Positions 5,734-12,932 of a stretch of DNA of 15,218 bases are shown here, in pieces. A program made the translations under genes and the position numbers. Source of the stretch: an uncultured Eubacterium sp. (GTDB lineage Bacteria; Bacillota; Clostridia; Lachnospirales; Lachnospiraceae); assembly GCA_934338065.1 (NCBI GenBank), contig CAKRGX010000027.1, positions 1-15,218 of the forward strand, written 5' to 3'. The notes under the pieces are model-generated. The model was given only the letters and a program-made list of their open reading frames with translations. It ran no database searches and had not been told where the DNA came from. The first letter of the stretch is position 1, and each line of letters starts with the position of its first letter.

Positions 5734-7491
5734 ATGAAACAAAAGGAAAGAAGCACAATGAGCTGGCTTGCTGAATTTGCAGGTGAGAAAAAGAACCTGT
5801 ACATTGCAAGTGTGCTATTTGCCATTATTGGTGTTGCCTGCAGTATCATTCCCTATGTCATTATGGGAGATATGGTAGCAAAACTGATTGATGGAAACCG
5901 TGACTGGCAGTTTTATTTGAGAGATGGAATTATTATGGCGTTGTTTTGGGTCGGCAGGGTTACCTTTCATGGTATATCTACTTCCTATTCCCACAAAGCT
6001 ACCTTCCATGTGTTAGCGACCATTCGAAAGAGATTATGTGACAAGCTGGCAAAGGTTCCGTTGGGATTGGTAAAAGATACACCATCCGGCTCTTTGAAAA
6101 ATATTATGGTAGAGAGGGTTGACAGCATTGAAACAACCTTGGCACATGTGTTGCCCGAATTTACAGCAAACTTGCTGGCACCTTTGGTGGTGTTTATCTA
6201 TCTTCTGATTATTGACTGGAGAATGGGACTGGTTTCGCTGATTACGCTCGTGCTTGGGTTGTTTGCTTACATGGGAATGATGATTGGTTATGAAGAAAGT
6301 TATCAGAACACAGTAAATAAAACAAAGACACTGAATGATACAGCTGTAGAATACATCAACGGTATTGAGGTGATTAAGGCTTTTGGTAAGGCGCAGAAAT
6401 CATATAAAAAATTTGAAGTGGCCGCAAAGGAAGGTGCTGATTGTTACGTGGAGTGGATGCGAAGATGCAACATATTCTTTAGTATTGCCATGGTGCTTGC
6501 TCCTTGTACTTCTCTGGCAATAGTTCCGATTGGCGGAATCTTTTATATGAATGACAGTCTTGCATTTGTGGAACTTGTTATGTGTCTGATTTTATCTTTG
6601 GGACTTGTTTCGCCAATCATTACCGCCATGAGTTATAGTGATGATCTTGCGAAAGTCGGTACCATTGTGGGAGAGGTTGCGGGGATTCTCTCCTGGGAGG
6701 AAATGGAACGTCCTGCTAATGCTCAGGAAGATGTGAAGGATTATTCGGTTACACTTAACAATGTTACGTTTGGATACAATGAAAAGCAAGTACTTCACGG
6801 TGTGAATCTACAGATAAAAGAAGGAACCGTCAATGCGCTTGTTGGACCTTCCGGCAGTGGAAAATCGACGATTGCAAAACTGATGGCATCTCTGTGGGAC
6901 GTGAAGGACGGAAGTATTGAAATTGGCGATGTGAATATCCGTAATCTGCCTTTGGAAGAATATAACCGGAAAGTGGCATATGTATCCCAGGACAATTATC
7001 TGTTTGATGATACCATTCGTGAAAATATCCGTATGGGTAACTTAGACGCAACGGATGCAGAGGTAGAAGAGGTTGCAAAGAAAAGTGGCTGCCATGAGTT
7101 TATCATGGGATTGGAACATGGCTATGACACCGTGGTGGGCAGTGCCGGAGGGCATTTGTCCGGCGGGGAAAGACAGAGAATTTCCATTGCCAGAGCCATG
7201 TTAAAGGATGCACCGATTGTGATTCTGGATGAGGCAACTGCTTATACAGACCCGGAAAATGAAGCAGTCATCCAGTCTTCTGTGGCAAAGCTTGTTCAGG
7301 GAAAGACATTGATTGTAATTGCCCATAGGCTTTCTACCATTGCAGATGCAGACCGGATTTTTGTTGTGGAGGATGGAAGAATTGCAGAAGAGGGCACGCA
7401 TGAGCAATTACTGGAAAACGGAAAACTTTATTCCAAGATGTGGAAATCACATATCGGAGTAAAGGATATGGGAGGTGAAGCATATGCTTAA
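5734..7491 (+). CDS. ABC transporter, fused permease/ATPase half-transporter 1
   Basis: A 585-residue half-transporter. Residues about 15-310 are the six-helix membrane domain of the exporter fold (type IV), with the coupling-helix region around IEVIKAFGKA. The ATPase domain has Walker A GPSGSGKST 371-379, signature LSGGE 475-479, Walker B ending D499-E500 and IAHRLST with the switch histidine. All catalytic residues look intact. The D-loop ATAYTDPENE resembles that of YbtP/YbtQ and IrtAB, exporter-fold transporters that import siderophores, but is not proof of import. ATG 5734 is 6 bases after AAGGAGGA (5720-5727). It overlaps the next half-transporter by 8 bases, so the two probably form a heterodimer. 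It is preceded by palindrome copy 2 and leader copy 1. Confidence 0.85.
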   Translation: MKQKERSTMSWLAEFAGEKKNLYIASVLFAIIGVACSIIPYVIMGDMVAKLIDGNRDWQFYLRDGIIMALFWVGRVTFHGISTSYSHKATFHVLATIRKRLCDKLAKVPLGLVKDTPSGSLKNIMVERVDSIETTLAHVLPEFTANLLAPLVVFIYLLIIDWRMGLVSLITLVLGLFAYMGMMIGYEESYQNTVNKTKTLNDTAVEYINGIEVIKAFGKAQKSYKKFEVAAKEGADCYVEWMRRCNIFFSIAMVLAPCTSLAIVPIGGIFYMNDSLAFVELVMCLILSLGLVSPIITAMSYSDDLAKVGTIVGEVAGILSWEEMERPANAQEDVKDYSVTLNNVTFGYNEKQVLHGVNLQIKEGTVNALVGPSGSGKSTIAKLMASLWDVKDGSIEIGDVNIRNLPLEEYNRKVAYVSQDNYLFDDTIRENIRMGNLDATDAEVEEVAKKSGCHEFIMGLEHGYDTVVGSAGGHLSGGERQRISIARAMLKDAPIVILDEATAYTDPENEAVIQSSVAKLVQGKTLIVIAHRLSTIADADRIFVVEDGRIAEEGTHEQLLENGKLYSKMWKSHIGVKDMGGEAYA

Positions 7492-9235
7492 GATTTTCAA
7501 GAAATTCTTTGATTTTTGTGGTAAAGTCAATAAAAGAAAATTTTATAAATCACTGGTTTTAGGTGTGCTGTTTGCACTGATGGAAGCTGTGAAAATTCCG
7601 GCAATTATGCTTTTGCTTGATGGAATTATTAGACAGAAGGTGACGTCTGTACTTCTCTGGGAGTGTTTTGCTATCTTATTTGTAAGCGTGGCAATTGGCT
7701 CTGTAATCAAATACCGAATAACAATGTTGCAGTGTGAAGCAGGATATTATACGGCAGCCGGTAAGCGTATTGAAATAGCAGAACATATGCGTTATCTGCC
7801 TATGGGTTATTTCAATCAGAACAGTCTTGGTCAGATTACAAGCGTTACCACAAATACGATGGAACAGCTGGCGGATGTTGCTACAAAAGTCGTGATGATG
7901 ACAACACAGGGAATTTTGACCACGCTTGTTATTACCGCCATGGTTCTTTGCTTTGACTGGAGAATTGGACTTGTTGCTGTTGCCGGAATTATTTTGTTTT
8001 TCGGAGTAAATAGCATGTTGCAAAAGAGAAGTCAGAAGCTTGCGCCAATTAAGATAGAATCCGATACAAATGTGGTAGAAAAAGTGCTGGAGTATGTACA
8101 GGGAATCTCTGAAGTACGAGGATATAACCTGACAGGAAAAACTTCCAAAAAGCTGAATAAGGCGATTGATGATAATCGCAATATTAATACGAAAATGGAA
8201 TTGAAATTTGTACCGCTGATGCAGGTTGAAAGCGGAATTATTAAGTTGACAGGAGTAGTGATGACCTTGTTGTCCATTTATCTGTACCTGCAGGGAAGTA
8301 TGGAACTTTTGAACTGTGTTGGTATGATTATCTGTTCCTTCTTAGTGTTGGACAGTTTAGGAACCGCAGGAAATTATTCGTCTCTTTTACGAACAGTAGA
8401 TATGGGTGTAGATAAAGCACAGGCAATCCTTGATTTGCCGGAGATGGATATTGAAGGAAAAGAAATTACGCCAAAGAATTATGATGTGGATATCCATCAT
8501 GTGGATTTTTACTATGACAAAGATTCTGTAGGAAAGAAGTCCAAGATTATTGATGATGTGTCCGTACATATTCCGGAGAAGACAACAACGGCAATTGTGG
8601 GACCAAGTGGTGGTGGAAAGACAACACTCTGCCACCTGATTGCAAGGTTCTGGGATGTGGATAAAGGAAATATTACTCTTGGTGGTGAAGATGTGCGAAG
8701 CTACAGTATGGATAGTCTGATGAGGAACTTTAGTTTCGTATTCCAAAATGTGTATTTGTTTCAGGATACCATTGCCAATAACATCCGTTTTGGTCAGGAA
8801 AATACAGCGATGGAAAAAGTCATTGAGGCGGCGAAAAAAGCCTGCTGTCATGATTTCATTATGGCATTGCCGGATGGATATGAAACAGTGATTGGCGAAG
8901 GGGGAGCAAGTCTTTCCGGTGGTGAAAAGCAGAGAATCAGTATTGCCAGAGCAATTATGAAGGATGCTCCGATAATCATTCTGGATGAAGCTACGGCCAA
9001 TGTAGATCCGGAAAACGAAAAGGAACTGATGGAAGCCGTTGACGCACTGACAAAAGAAAAGACCATCTTTATGATAGCGCACAGGTTGAAGACAGTACGG
9101 AATGCGGACAGGATTCTTGTATTGGATCAAGGAAAAATCGTGCAGCAGGGCAGGCATGAGGAACTGATGAAACAGGAAGGAATTTATAAGCGTTTTGTAG
9201 AGTCAAGAGAACTGGCGGCAAGCTGGAAGCTGTAA
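7484..9235 (+). CDS. ABC transporter, fused permease/ATPase half-transporter 2
   Basis: The frame is open from a GTG at 7475, but ATG 7484 is favoured by GGGAGG at 7470-7475, 8 bases upstream; this gives 583 residues. It has the same architecture as its partner: a six-helix membrane domain, then an ATPase with Walker A GPSGGGKTT 373-381, signature LSGGE 477-481, Walker B D501-E502, ATANVDPENE and IAHRLKT. The catalytic glutamate and switch histidine are present in both subunits, so neither site looks degenerate. It overlaps the first gene by 8 bases and is followed by a terminator at 9257-9282. Drug or lipid export is the usual default annotation for this fold; neighbours and the DPENE motif make a metallophore role a fair alternative. 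Confidence 0.85.
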   Translation: MLKIFKKFFDFCGKVNKRKFYKSLVLGVLFALMEAVKIPAIMLLLDGIIRQKVTSVLLWECFAILFVSVAIGSVIKYRITMLQCEAGYYTAAGKRIEIAEHMRYLPMGYFNQNSLGQITSVTTNTMEQLADVATKVVMMTTQGILTTLVITAMVLCFDWRIGLVAVAGIILFFGVNSMLQKRSQKLAPIKIESDTNVVEKVLEYVQGISEVRGYNLTGKTSKKLNKAIDDNRNINTKMELKFVPLMQVESGIIKLTGVVMTLLSIYLYLQGSMELLNCVGMIICSFLVLDSLGTAGNYSSLLRTVDMGVDKAQAILDLPEMDIEGKEITPKNYDVDIHHVDFYYDKDSVGKKSKIIDDVSVHIPEKTTTAIVGPSGGGKTTLCHLIARFWDVDKGNITLGGEDVRSYSMDSLMRNFSFVFQNVYLFQDTIANNIRFGQENTAMEKVIEAAKKACCHDFIMALPDGYETVIGEGGASLSGGEKQRISIARAIMKDAPIIILDEATANVDPENEKELMEAVDALTKEKTIFMIAHRLKTVRNADRILVLDQGKIVQQGRHEELMKQEGIYKRFVESRELAASWKL

Positions 9236-9256
9236 AACAGTATATACAAAAGAATG

Positions 9257-9282
9257 AAGCTGGGATATCACAATCCCAGCTT
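9257..9282 (+). terminator. Terminator-like hairpin closing the ABC pair
   Basis: A perfect 10-bp stem AAGCTGGGAT (9257-9266) / ATCCCAGCTT (9273-9282) with a 6-base loop, 21 bases after the stop. The tail ATTGTAAT is a weak U tract. It separates the ABC genes from the methyltransferase promoter. Confidence 0.7.
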
Positions 9283-9313
9283 ATTGTAATGAGAAATATT
9301 ATCAAATTAATTT

Positions 9314-9343
9314 TTGGTATTTCGTATAGTAAGGTGATATAAT
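9314..9343 (+). promoter_or_regulatory. Promoter of the methyltransferase gene
   Basis: TTGGTA at 9314-9319, an 18-base spacer, and a perfect TATAAT at 9338-9343. The palindrome at 9346-9361 begins two bases after the -10 and would cover the start point, so a repressor is the likely binder. Confidence 0.6.
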
Positions 9344-9345
9344 GA

Positions 9346-9361
9346 GTTAGAATAAACTAAC
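9346..9361. promoter_or_regulatory. Palindromic site GTTAG-N6-CTAAC, copy 3
   Basis: GTTAG AATAAA CTAAC, a perfect 5-base inverted repeat sitting on the expected transcription start of the methyltransferase gene. It matches the copies at 1880 and 5645 in half-sites, spacing and A-rich centre. Confidence 0.65.
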
Positions 9362-9374
9362 AAAAGGGTGGTGC

Positions 9375-9998
9375 ATGATGGTGAACAACAATATAGAATA
9401 TTGGCTGAAAATGGCGGGATTTTATACACCGTTCATGAAGAAAAATAAAAAAATATATGAGGCAATCTGCAGGGAAGTAGAACCGGAATTGAATCGCAAA
9501 ATGACCGTTTTGGAATTGGCTTGTGGAACCGGTGCGGTAATTGCGTTGTTGGCAAAAAAGTATCCGGAAAAGCATTATACGGGAATAGATCTTTCGCCTA
9601 AGATGATTGAGGTCGCTTCGGCAAAGAAGACGGAAAATGCAGTATTTGTCTGTGATGATTGTGAGAACTTGCCTTTTGAAGATAATTCATTTGATGCAAT
9701 AACCTGTTCCATGAGTTTTCACCATTATCCTCATCCTGTGGATTTTTTCAGAAGCTGCGAAAGGGTGCTCAGGTCGGGCGGACGTTTGATTATCCGTGAT
9801 ATGACAGCAGGTCCGATAATGCTGAAATTAATCAATGCGGTGGAAATGCCGTTAGTGCATTTGCTGGGAAAAGGGGATGTTGCCTGCTATGGACGAAAGG
9901 ACTTTGAACAGTTCTGTCAGGAATCCGGATTGAAATTGGAACTTTTTGAACAGCGGAAAGGATTTAGATTACATAGCGTTATGAGAAAATCTGTATAA
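9375..9998 (+). CDS. Class I SAM-dependent methyltransferase
   Basis: A 207-residue protein of the Methyltransf_11 type. Motif I LELACGTGA at 46-54 binds S-adenosylmethionine; GIDLSP near 70-75 holds the acidic residue for the ribose; CDDCENLPFEDNSFDAI at 93-109 is motif II; and RVLRSGGRLIIRD near 130-142 is motif III with the usual post-motif. The acceptor substrate is not deducible; relatives act on small molecules such as quinones or polyketides. GGGTGG at 9366-9371 sits 3 bases before ATG 9375 and 6 before ATG 9378, so translation may begin at the second Met. It has its own promoter and palindrome copy 3, which places it in the same control group as the ECF and ABC genes. It could modify a metallophore or tetrapyrrole, which is speculation. 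Confidence 0.8.
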   Translation: MMVNNNIEYWLKMAGFYTPFMKKNKKIYEAICREVEPELNRKMTVLELACGTGAVIALLAKKYPEKHYTGIDLSPKMIEVASAKKTENAVFVCDDCENLPFEDNSFDAITCSMSFHHYPHPVDFFRSCERVLRSGGRLIIRDMTAGPIMLKLINAVEMPLVHLLGKGDVACYGRKDFEQFCQESGLKLELFEQRKGFRLHSVMRKSV

Positions 9999-10068
9999 AT
10001 GACAGATATCAATAGGGAGTGGTAATCGTTACTTTGCTGATTATATTGTTTTTCTGAAAATGGAAGGA

Positions 10069-10200
10069 GTGAATATATTTGGAGAAAAAGAAAAGAGAAC
10101 ATCTACCGATTTATGGTGTGGTACAGCGCTGCTTGGCTATGTTGGCTCGCAGAAAGTTGCAAGCGTTGTTGTAGAACCTTGTGAGATGATGTGTAAATGA
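10069..10200 (+). pseudogene. Decayed coding remnant(s) between methyltransferase and microprotein
   Basis: GGAAGGAG at 10062-10069 precedes TTG 10079, which opens a 31-codon frame (MEKKKREHLPIYGVVQRC...) to TAG 10172-10174. In another frame of the same stretch, ALLGYVGSQKVASVVVEPC continues to TGA 10198-10200. The first peptide starts like a membrane methyltransferase of the isoprenylcysteine type; the second looks like the tail of an unrelated small protein. The simplest reading is two gene ends joined by deletion. Neither assignment is firm. The rest of 9999-10227 shows nothing further. Confidence 0.25.
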
Positions 10201-10227
10201 TAAAATATCTCAAGAGAAGAAAAAGCA

Positions 10228-10256
10228 TAGATGTGAATGTTTTTGAGCGGTATAAT
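10228..10256 (+). promoter_or_regulatory. Probable promoter of the microprotein/DUF6110 unit
   Basis: A perfect TATAAT at 10251-10256 with a poor -35 (TAGATG, 10228-10233) at 17 bases. A weak -35 next to a strong -10 may mean an activator is needed. No GTTAG-N6-CTAAC site was found here. Confidence 0.45.
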
Positions 10257-10280
10257 ATATGTAACGAAGATAAAATCTTT

Positions 10281-10326
10281 TGTTCCTATAAGGGCAGTCA
10301 CATTTTGTTTCGTGAAACAAGGAGGA
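10281..10326 (+). promoter_or_regulatory. Repeated structured translational leader, copy 2
   Basis: Matches copy 1 at 5684-5727: TGTTCCTATAAGGG, CAGTC, then a 26-base block identical to copy 1 at 21 positions, ending in AAGGAGG. The changes keep the hairpin through G-U pairs, and an alternative stem TTGTTT/AAACAA would reach into the Shine-Dalgarno. TTG TTC CTA TAA (10280-10291) mirrors the mini-ORF ATG CTC CTG TAA of copy 1. Confidence 0.55.
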
Positions 10327-10333
10327 TTGTAAG

Positions 10334-10414
10334 ATGAAGAAACATAAATTTTGGGCATGGGCAGCTGTAATCTGCATGCTCATGACAATCTTTACAGGAT
10401 ACAGACATGAATAA
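10334..10414 (+). CDS. 26-residue microprotein, DUF6219-like
   Basis: ATG 10334 lies 7 bases after AAGGAGGA (10319-10326) and encodes 26 residues: MKKHKFWAWA, a short hydrophobic core (AVICMLMTIF), then TGYRHE and stop. A basic, tryptophan-bearing N-terminus, one membrane-length helix of about 14 residues and a polar end suggest a membrane-inserted or membrane-surface peptide. From memory it resembles the very short DUF6219 proteins seen beside metal P-type ATPases in gut clostridia; I cannot verify this by search. The excellent ribosome site, the repeated leader and the DUF6110-like gene 19 bases downstream support real expression. Possible roles are a transporter subunit or regulator, both unproven. 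Confidence 0.6.
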   Translation: MKKHKFWAWAAVICMLMTIFTGYRHE

Positions 10415-10433
10415 GTTATGGAGGTACAAGAAT

Positions 10434-10727
10434 ATGAATATTATGAAAAAAATTGATGTAAAGAAGACAGGTGTTTTTGTTGCCGGAGTGTTATTTGGAA
10501 CAGCAGGCATCAAGATTTTGTCCAGCAAGGATGCAAAACAAGTATATACAAAATGTACGGCTGCCGTGCTTCGAGCCAAGGAATGTGTGATGAAGACAGT
10601 TACGAATATTCAGGAGAATGCGGAAGATATTTACGCTGAAGCACAGCAAATTAATGAAGAACGCGTAGGACAGGGAAATGAATTTGCTGACGAAAGTGAA
10701 ATAGCTGATGATAATAGTGATATGTAA
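10434..10727 (+). CDS. DUF6110-like small membrane-anchored protein
   Basis: The frame is open from ATG 10407, but GGAGG at 10420-10424 favours ATG 10434, giving 97 residues. A hydrophobic, glycine-rich N-terminal helix (GVFVAGVLFGTAGIKIL, about residues 13-29) is followed by SSKDAKQVYTKCTAAVLRAK, then an amphipathic helix and an acidic C-terminal tail. This matches the layout of DUF6110 proteins, which as I recall accompany heavy-metal P-type ATPases in Firmicutes. Overall it resembles a membrane-tethered helical protein with one lone cysteine (C41 or nearby). Function unknown. It lies between the microprotein and a terminator that precedes the P-type ATPase, so ATPase expression may depend on read-through. 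Confidence 0.7.
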   Translation: MNIMKKIDVKKTGVFVAGVLFGTAGIKILSSKDAKQVYTKCTAAVLRAKECVMKTVTNIQENAEDIYAEAQQINEERVGQGNEFADESEIADDNSDM

Positions 10728-10751
10728 ATCAAAGAGTAAGAATGAAAACGG

Positions 10752-10779
10752 ACACCTGCAAAAAAGATGCAGGTGTTTT
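10752..10779 (+). terminator. Intrinsic terminator between DUF6110-like gene and ATPase
   Basis: ACACCTGCA (10752-10760) pairs perfectly with TGCAGGTGT (10768-10776) around a 7-base A-rich loop, followed by TTTT. It ends 35 bases before the ATPase start. No convincing promoter was seen between them (only a TATAGA at 10783-10788 without a -35), so partial read-through is likely. Confidence 0.75.
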
Positions 10780-10814
10780 CCGTATAGAACGATTTTAGGA
10801 AAGGTCACAGAATA

Positions 10815-12932
10815 ATGAGATTTCGGATTTTACATGAAATAAAAGGAAGAATGAGAATTCACATCATTCAAAGAAAAAGAATGACGGATATTGAAGCAGA
10901 TACTTTGGAATGTTATCTGAATCAGTGTAATGGAATTTTGTCTGTGAAAATATATGAGCGGACACAGGATGTGATAATTTGCTATAAGGGAGAACGAATA
11001 GTACCCATTTCGATTTTGCAAAAGGCTACATATGAAAGCATAAAAGTGCCACAATCAGCATTGGAACTTTCCGGAAGAGCTACTAATAGAAAATATCAGG
11101 ATAGAATAGTGGAAAAAGTGCTTTTGCGATTTGCAAGTAAATTATTTCTTCCATATCCAATAAGATTTGCGGTTACAACAGTAAAATCGGCAAAATATAT
11201 TTGGAAGGGACTTTGTTCTGTATTAAAAGGGAAAATAGAGGTTGCCCTTTTAGATGGAATAGCAATTGGAGTATCTGTAATTCGCGGAGACATGAATACG
11301 GCAGGCTCTGTGATGTTTTTACTAGACATTGGAGAAACATTAGAAGAATGGACACATAAGAAATCAGTGGATGACTTGGCAAGAAGTATGTCACTCAATA
11401 TTGGCAAGGTGTGGATGATGGATGATGGGAAGGAAATTCTCATAGATGCTAATCAAGTAAGGGCGGGAGATATAGTCGTTACGCATATGGGGAACGTTAT
11501 TCCTTTTGATGGCACTATTGTAGGAGGGGAAGGAATGGTCAATCAGTCGTCCTTGACCGGAGAGCCCTTGCCAGTTGAGAAAAAGGAAGGTGGATATGTG
11601 TATGCCGGAACTGTATTGGAGGAAGGCGAATTGACCATACAGGTTAAGGTTGCATCTGGTGGGACACGCTATGAAAAAATTGTAACAATGATAGAAGAAA
11701 CAGAGAAGCTGAAATCCGATATGGAGAGCAAGGCTGAGCATTTGGCAGACCGACTTGTTCCATATACACTGATGGGGACCGGACTTGTTTATCTGTTCAC
11801 CAGAAATATGACGAAAGCTTTATCGGTTTTAATGGTAGATTATTCTTGTGCGCTAAAGCTTGCAATGCCAATCACGGTTCTTGCGGCGATTAAGGAAGCG
11901 AACAGGCATCAAATAACTGTAAAAGGTGGTAAATTTTTAGAACTGATGGCAGAAGCGGATACTATTGTATTTGATAAAACAGGAACCTTGACGAAAGCGC
12001 AACCAATGGTAGTAAATGTCGTTTCTTTTAATGGAGAAAAACCAGAAGAGTTACTCCGCATGGCTGCTTGCCTGGAAGAACATTTTCCGCATTCTATTGC
12101 AAAAGCAGTGGTCAATGCAGCCAAAGAAAAAGGGCTCATACATGATGAGAATCATTCTAAGGTGGAATATATCGTTGCGCACGGTATTTCATCAAGAATA
12201 GAAGGGAAAAAAGTGGTAATCGGAAGTTATCATTTTGTGTTCGAAGATGAAAGATGTTCTGTGCCAATTGGGATGGAGGAAACATTTGAGAATCTGCCGG
12301 AAGATTGCTCACTACTGTATCTTGCCATAGAAGGAAAACTGGCAGCGGTTATCTGTGTTTCTGATCCAATAAGAGAGGAAATATCCGACGTTATAAATTT
12401 GCTACGGGAGCAGGGATTTACAAAAATGGTTATGATGACGGGAGATAGTGAGCGAACTGCGGTTTCAGTTGCAAGGGAAATACGAATCGATGAATACTAC
12501 TCTGAAGTTCTTCCAGAGGATAAAGCAGCATTTGTTGATAAGGAGCATAAAGAGGGCAGGAAGGTTATTATGATTGGGGATGGGGTAAACGATTCTCCTG
12601 CTCTGTCAGCAGCAGATGTAGGTATTGCCATTAGTGATGGAGCCCAAATTGCCAGGGAAGTAGCAGACATTACCATTGAGGCGGATAATCTATATGAATT
12701 AGTGGTTTTACGAGCAATCAGCAGGAATTTGGTCAAAAGGATTCGTAAGAATTATGCGAAAATTGTGGGGATTAATACAGGATTGATTTTGCTTGGAGTT
12801 ACAGGTGTGATACAGCCCACAACATCTGCATTGTTGCATAATACATCAACGCTTGCTATCAGTATGAAAGGTATGAACGGATGGAAGAAAAATACTTCTG
12901 ATGTTTTAAGAGAGGAGGATGCATATGTCTGA
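10815..12932 (+). CDS. Heavy-metal P-type (P1B-like) ATPase with atypical metal-site motif
   Basis: A 705-residue cation pump with ATP-driven metal transport across the membrane. It has the P-type signatures: TGE 248-250 (actuator), DKTGTLT 387-393 with phospho-acceptor D387, TGDSER near 542-547, and GDGVNDSPAL 588-597. Residues 1 to about 65 fold like an HMA domain but have no CxxC. The membrane metal-site motif before the P-domain, usually CPC, SPC or CPH, reads YSCALKL at 343-349. The nucleotide-domain HP dipeptide appears as H426-S427. The C-terminal HNTSTLA near 675 is typical of P1B pumps. Specificity is thus unlike standard Cu/Zn pumps; Fe or Mn export is possible but unproven. AGGAAAGG (10797-10804) precedes ATG 10815. 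Its stop overlaps the HD-GYP gene by 8 bases. Confidence 0.88.
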   Translation: MRFRILHEIKGRMRIHIIQRKRMTDIEADTLECYLNQCNGILSVKIYERTQDVIICYKGERIVPISILQKATYESIKVPQSALELSGRATNRKYQDRIVEKVLLRFASKLFLPYPIRFAVTTVKSAKYIWKGLCSVLKGKIEVALLDGIAIGVSVIRGDMNTAGSVMFLLDIGETLEEWTHKKSVDDLARSMSLNIGKVWMMDDGKEILIDANQVRAGDIVVTHMGNVIPFDGTIVGGEGMVNQSSLTGEPLPVEKKEGGYVYAGTVLEEGELTIQVKVASGGTRYEKIVTMIEETEKLKSDMESKAEHLADRLVPYTLMGTGLVYLFTRNMTKALSVLMVDYSCALKLAMPITVLAAIKEANRHQITVKGGKFLELMAEADTIVFDKTGTLTKAQPMVVNVVSFNGEKPEELLRMAACLEEHFPHSIAKAVVNAAKEKGLIHDENHSKVEYIVAHGISSRIEGKKVVIGSYHFVFEDERCSVPIGMEETFENLPEDCSLLYLAIEGKLAAVICVSDPIREEISDVINLLREQGFTKMVMMTGDSERTAVSVAREIRIDEYYSEVLPEDKAAFVDKEHKEGRKVIMIGDGVNDSPALSAADVGIAISDGAQIAREVADITIEADNLYELVVLRAISRNLVKRIRKNYAKIVGINTGLILLGVTGVIQPTTSALLHNTSTLAISMKGMNGWKKNTSDVLREEDAYV

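Noticed and set aside
8387..9157. A 256-codon open frame on the minus strand
   Set aside because: It is antisense to the conserved ATPase domain of the second ABC half-transporter, has no ribosome site and reads as low-complexity Cys/His/Ile sequence; a shadow frame.
10408..10433. Upstream start (ATG 10407) for the DUF6110-like protein
   Set aside because: It lies inside the microprotein gene with no ribosome site; GGAGG at 10420-10424 points to ATG 10434.
11391..11741. Long minus-strand frames across the P-type ATPase (also 11096-11443 and 12497-12736)
   Set aside because: They are antisense to a well-conserved pump with all motifs in the plus frame, and have no motifs of their own.
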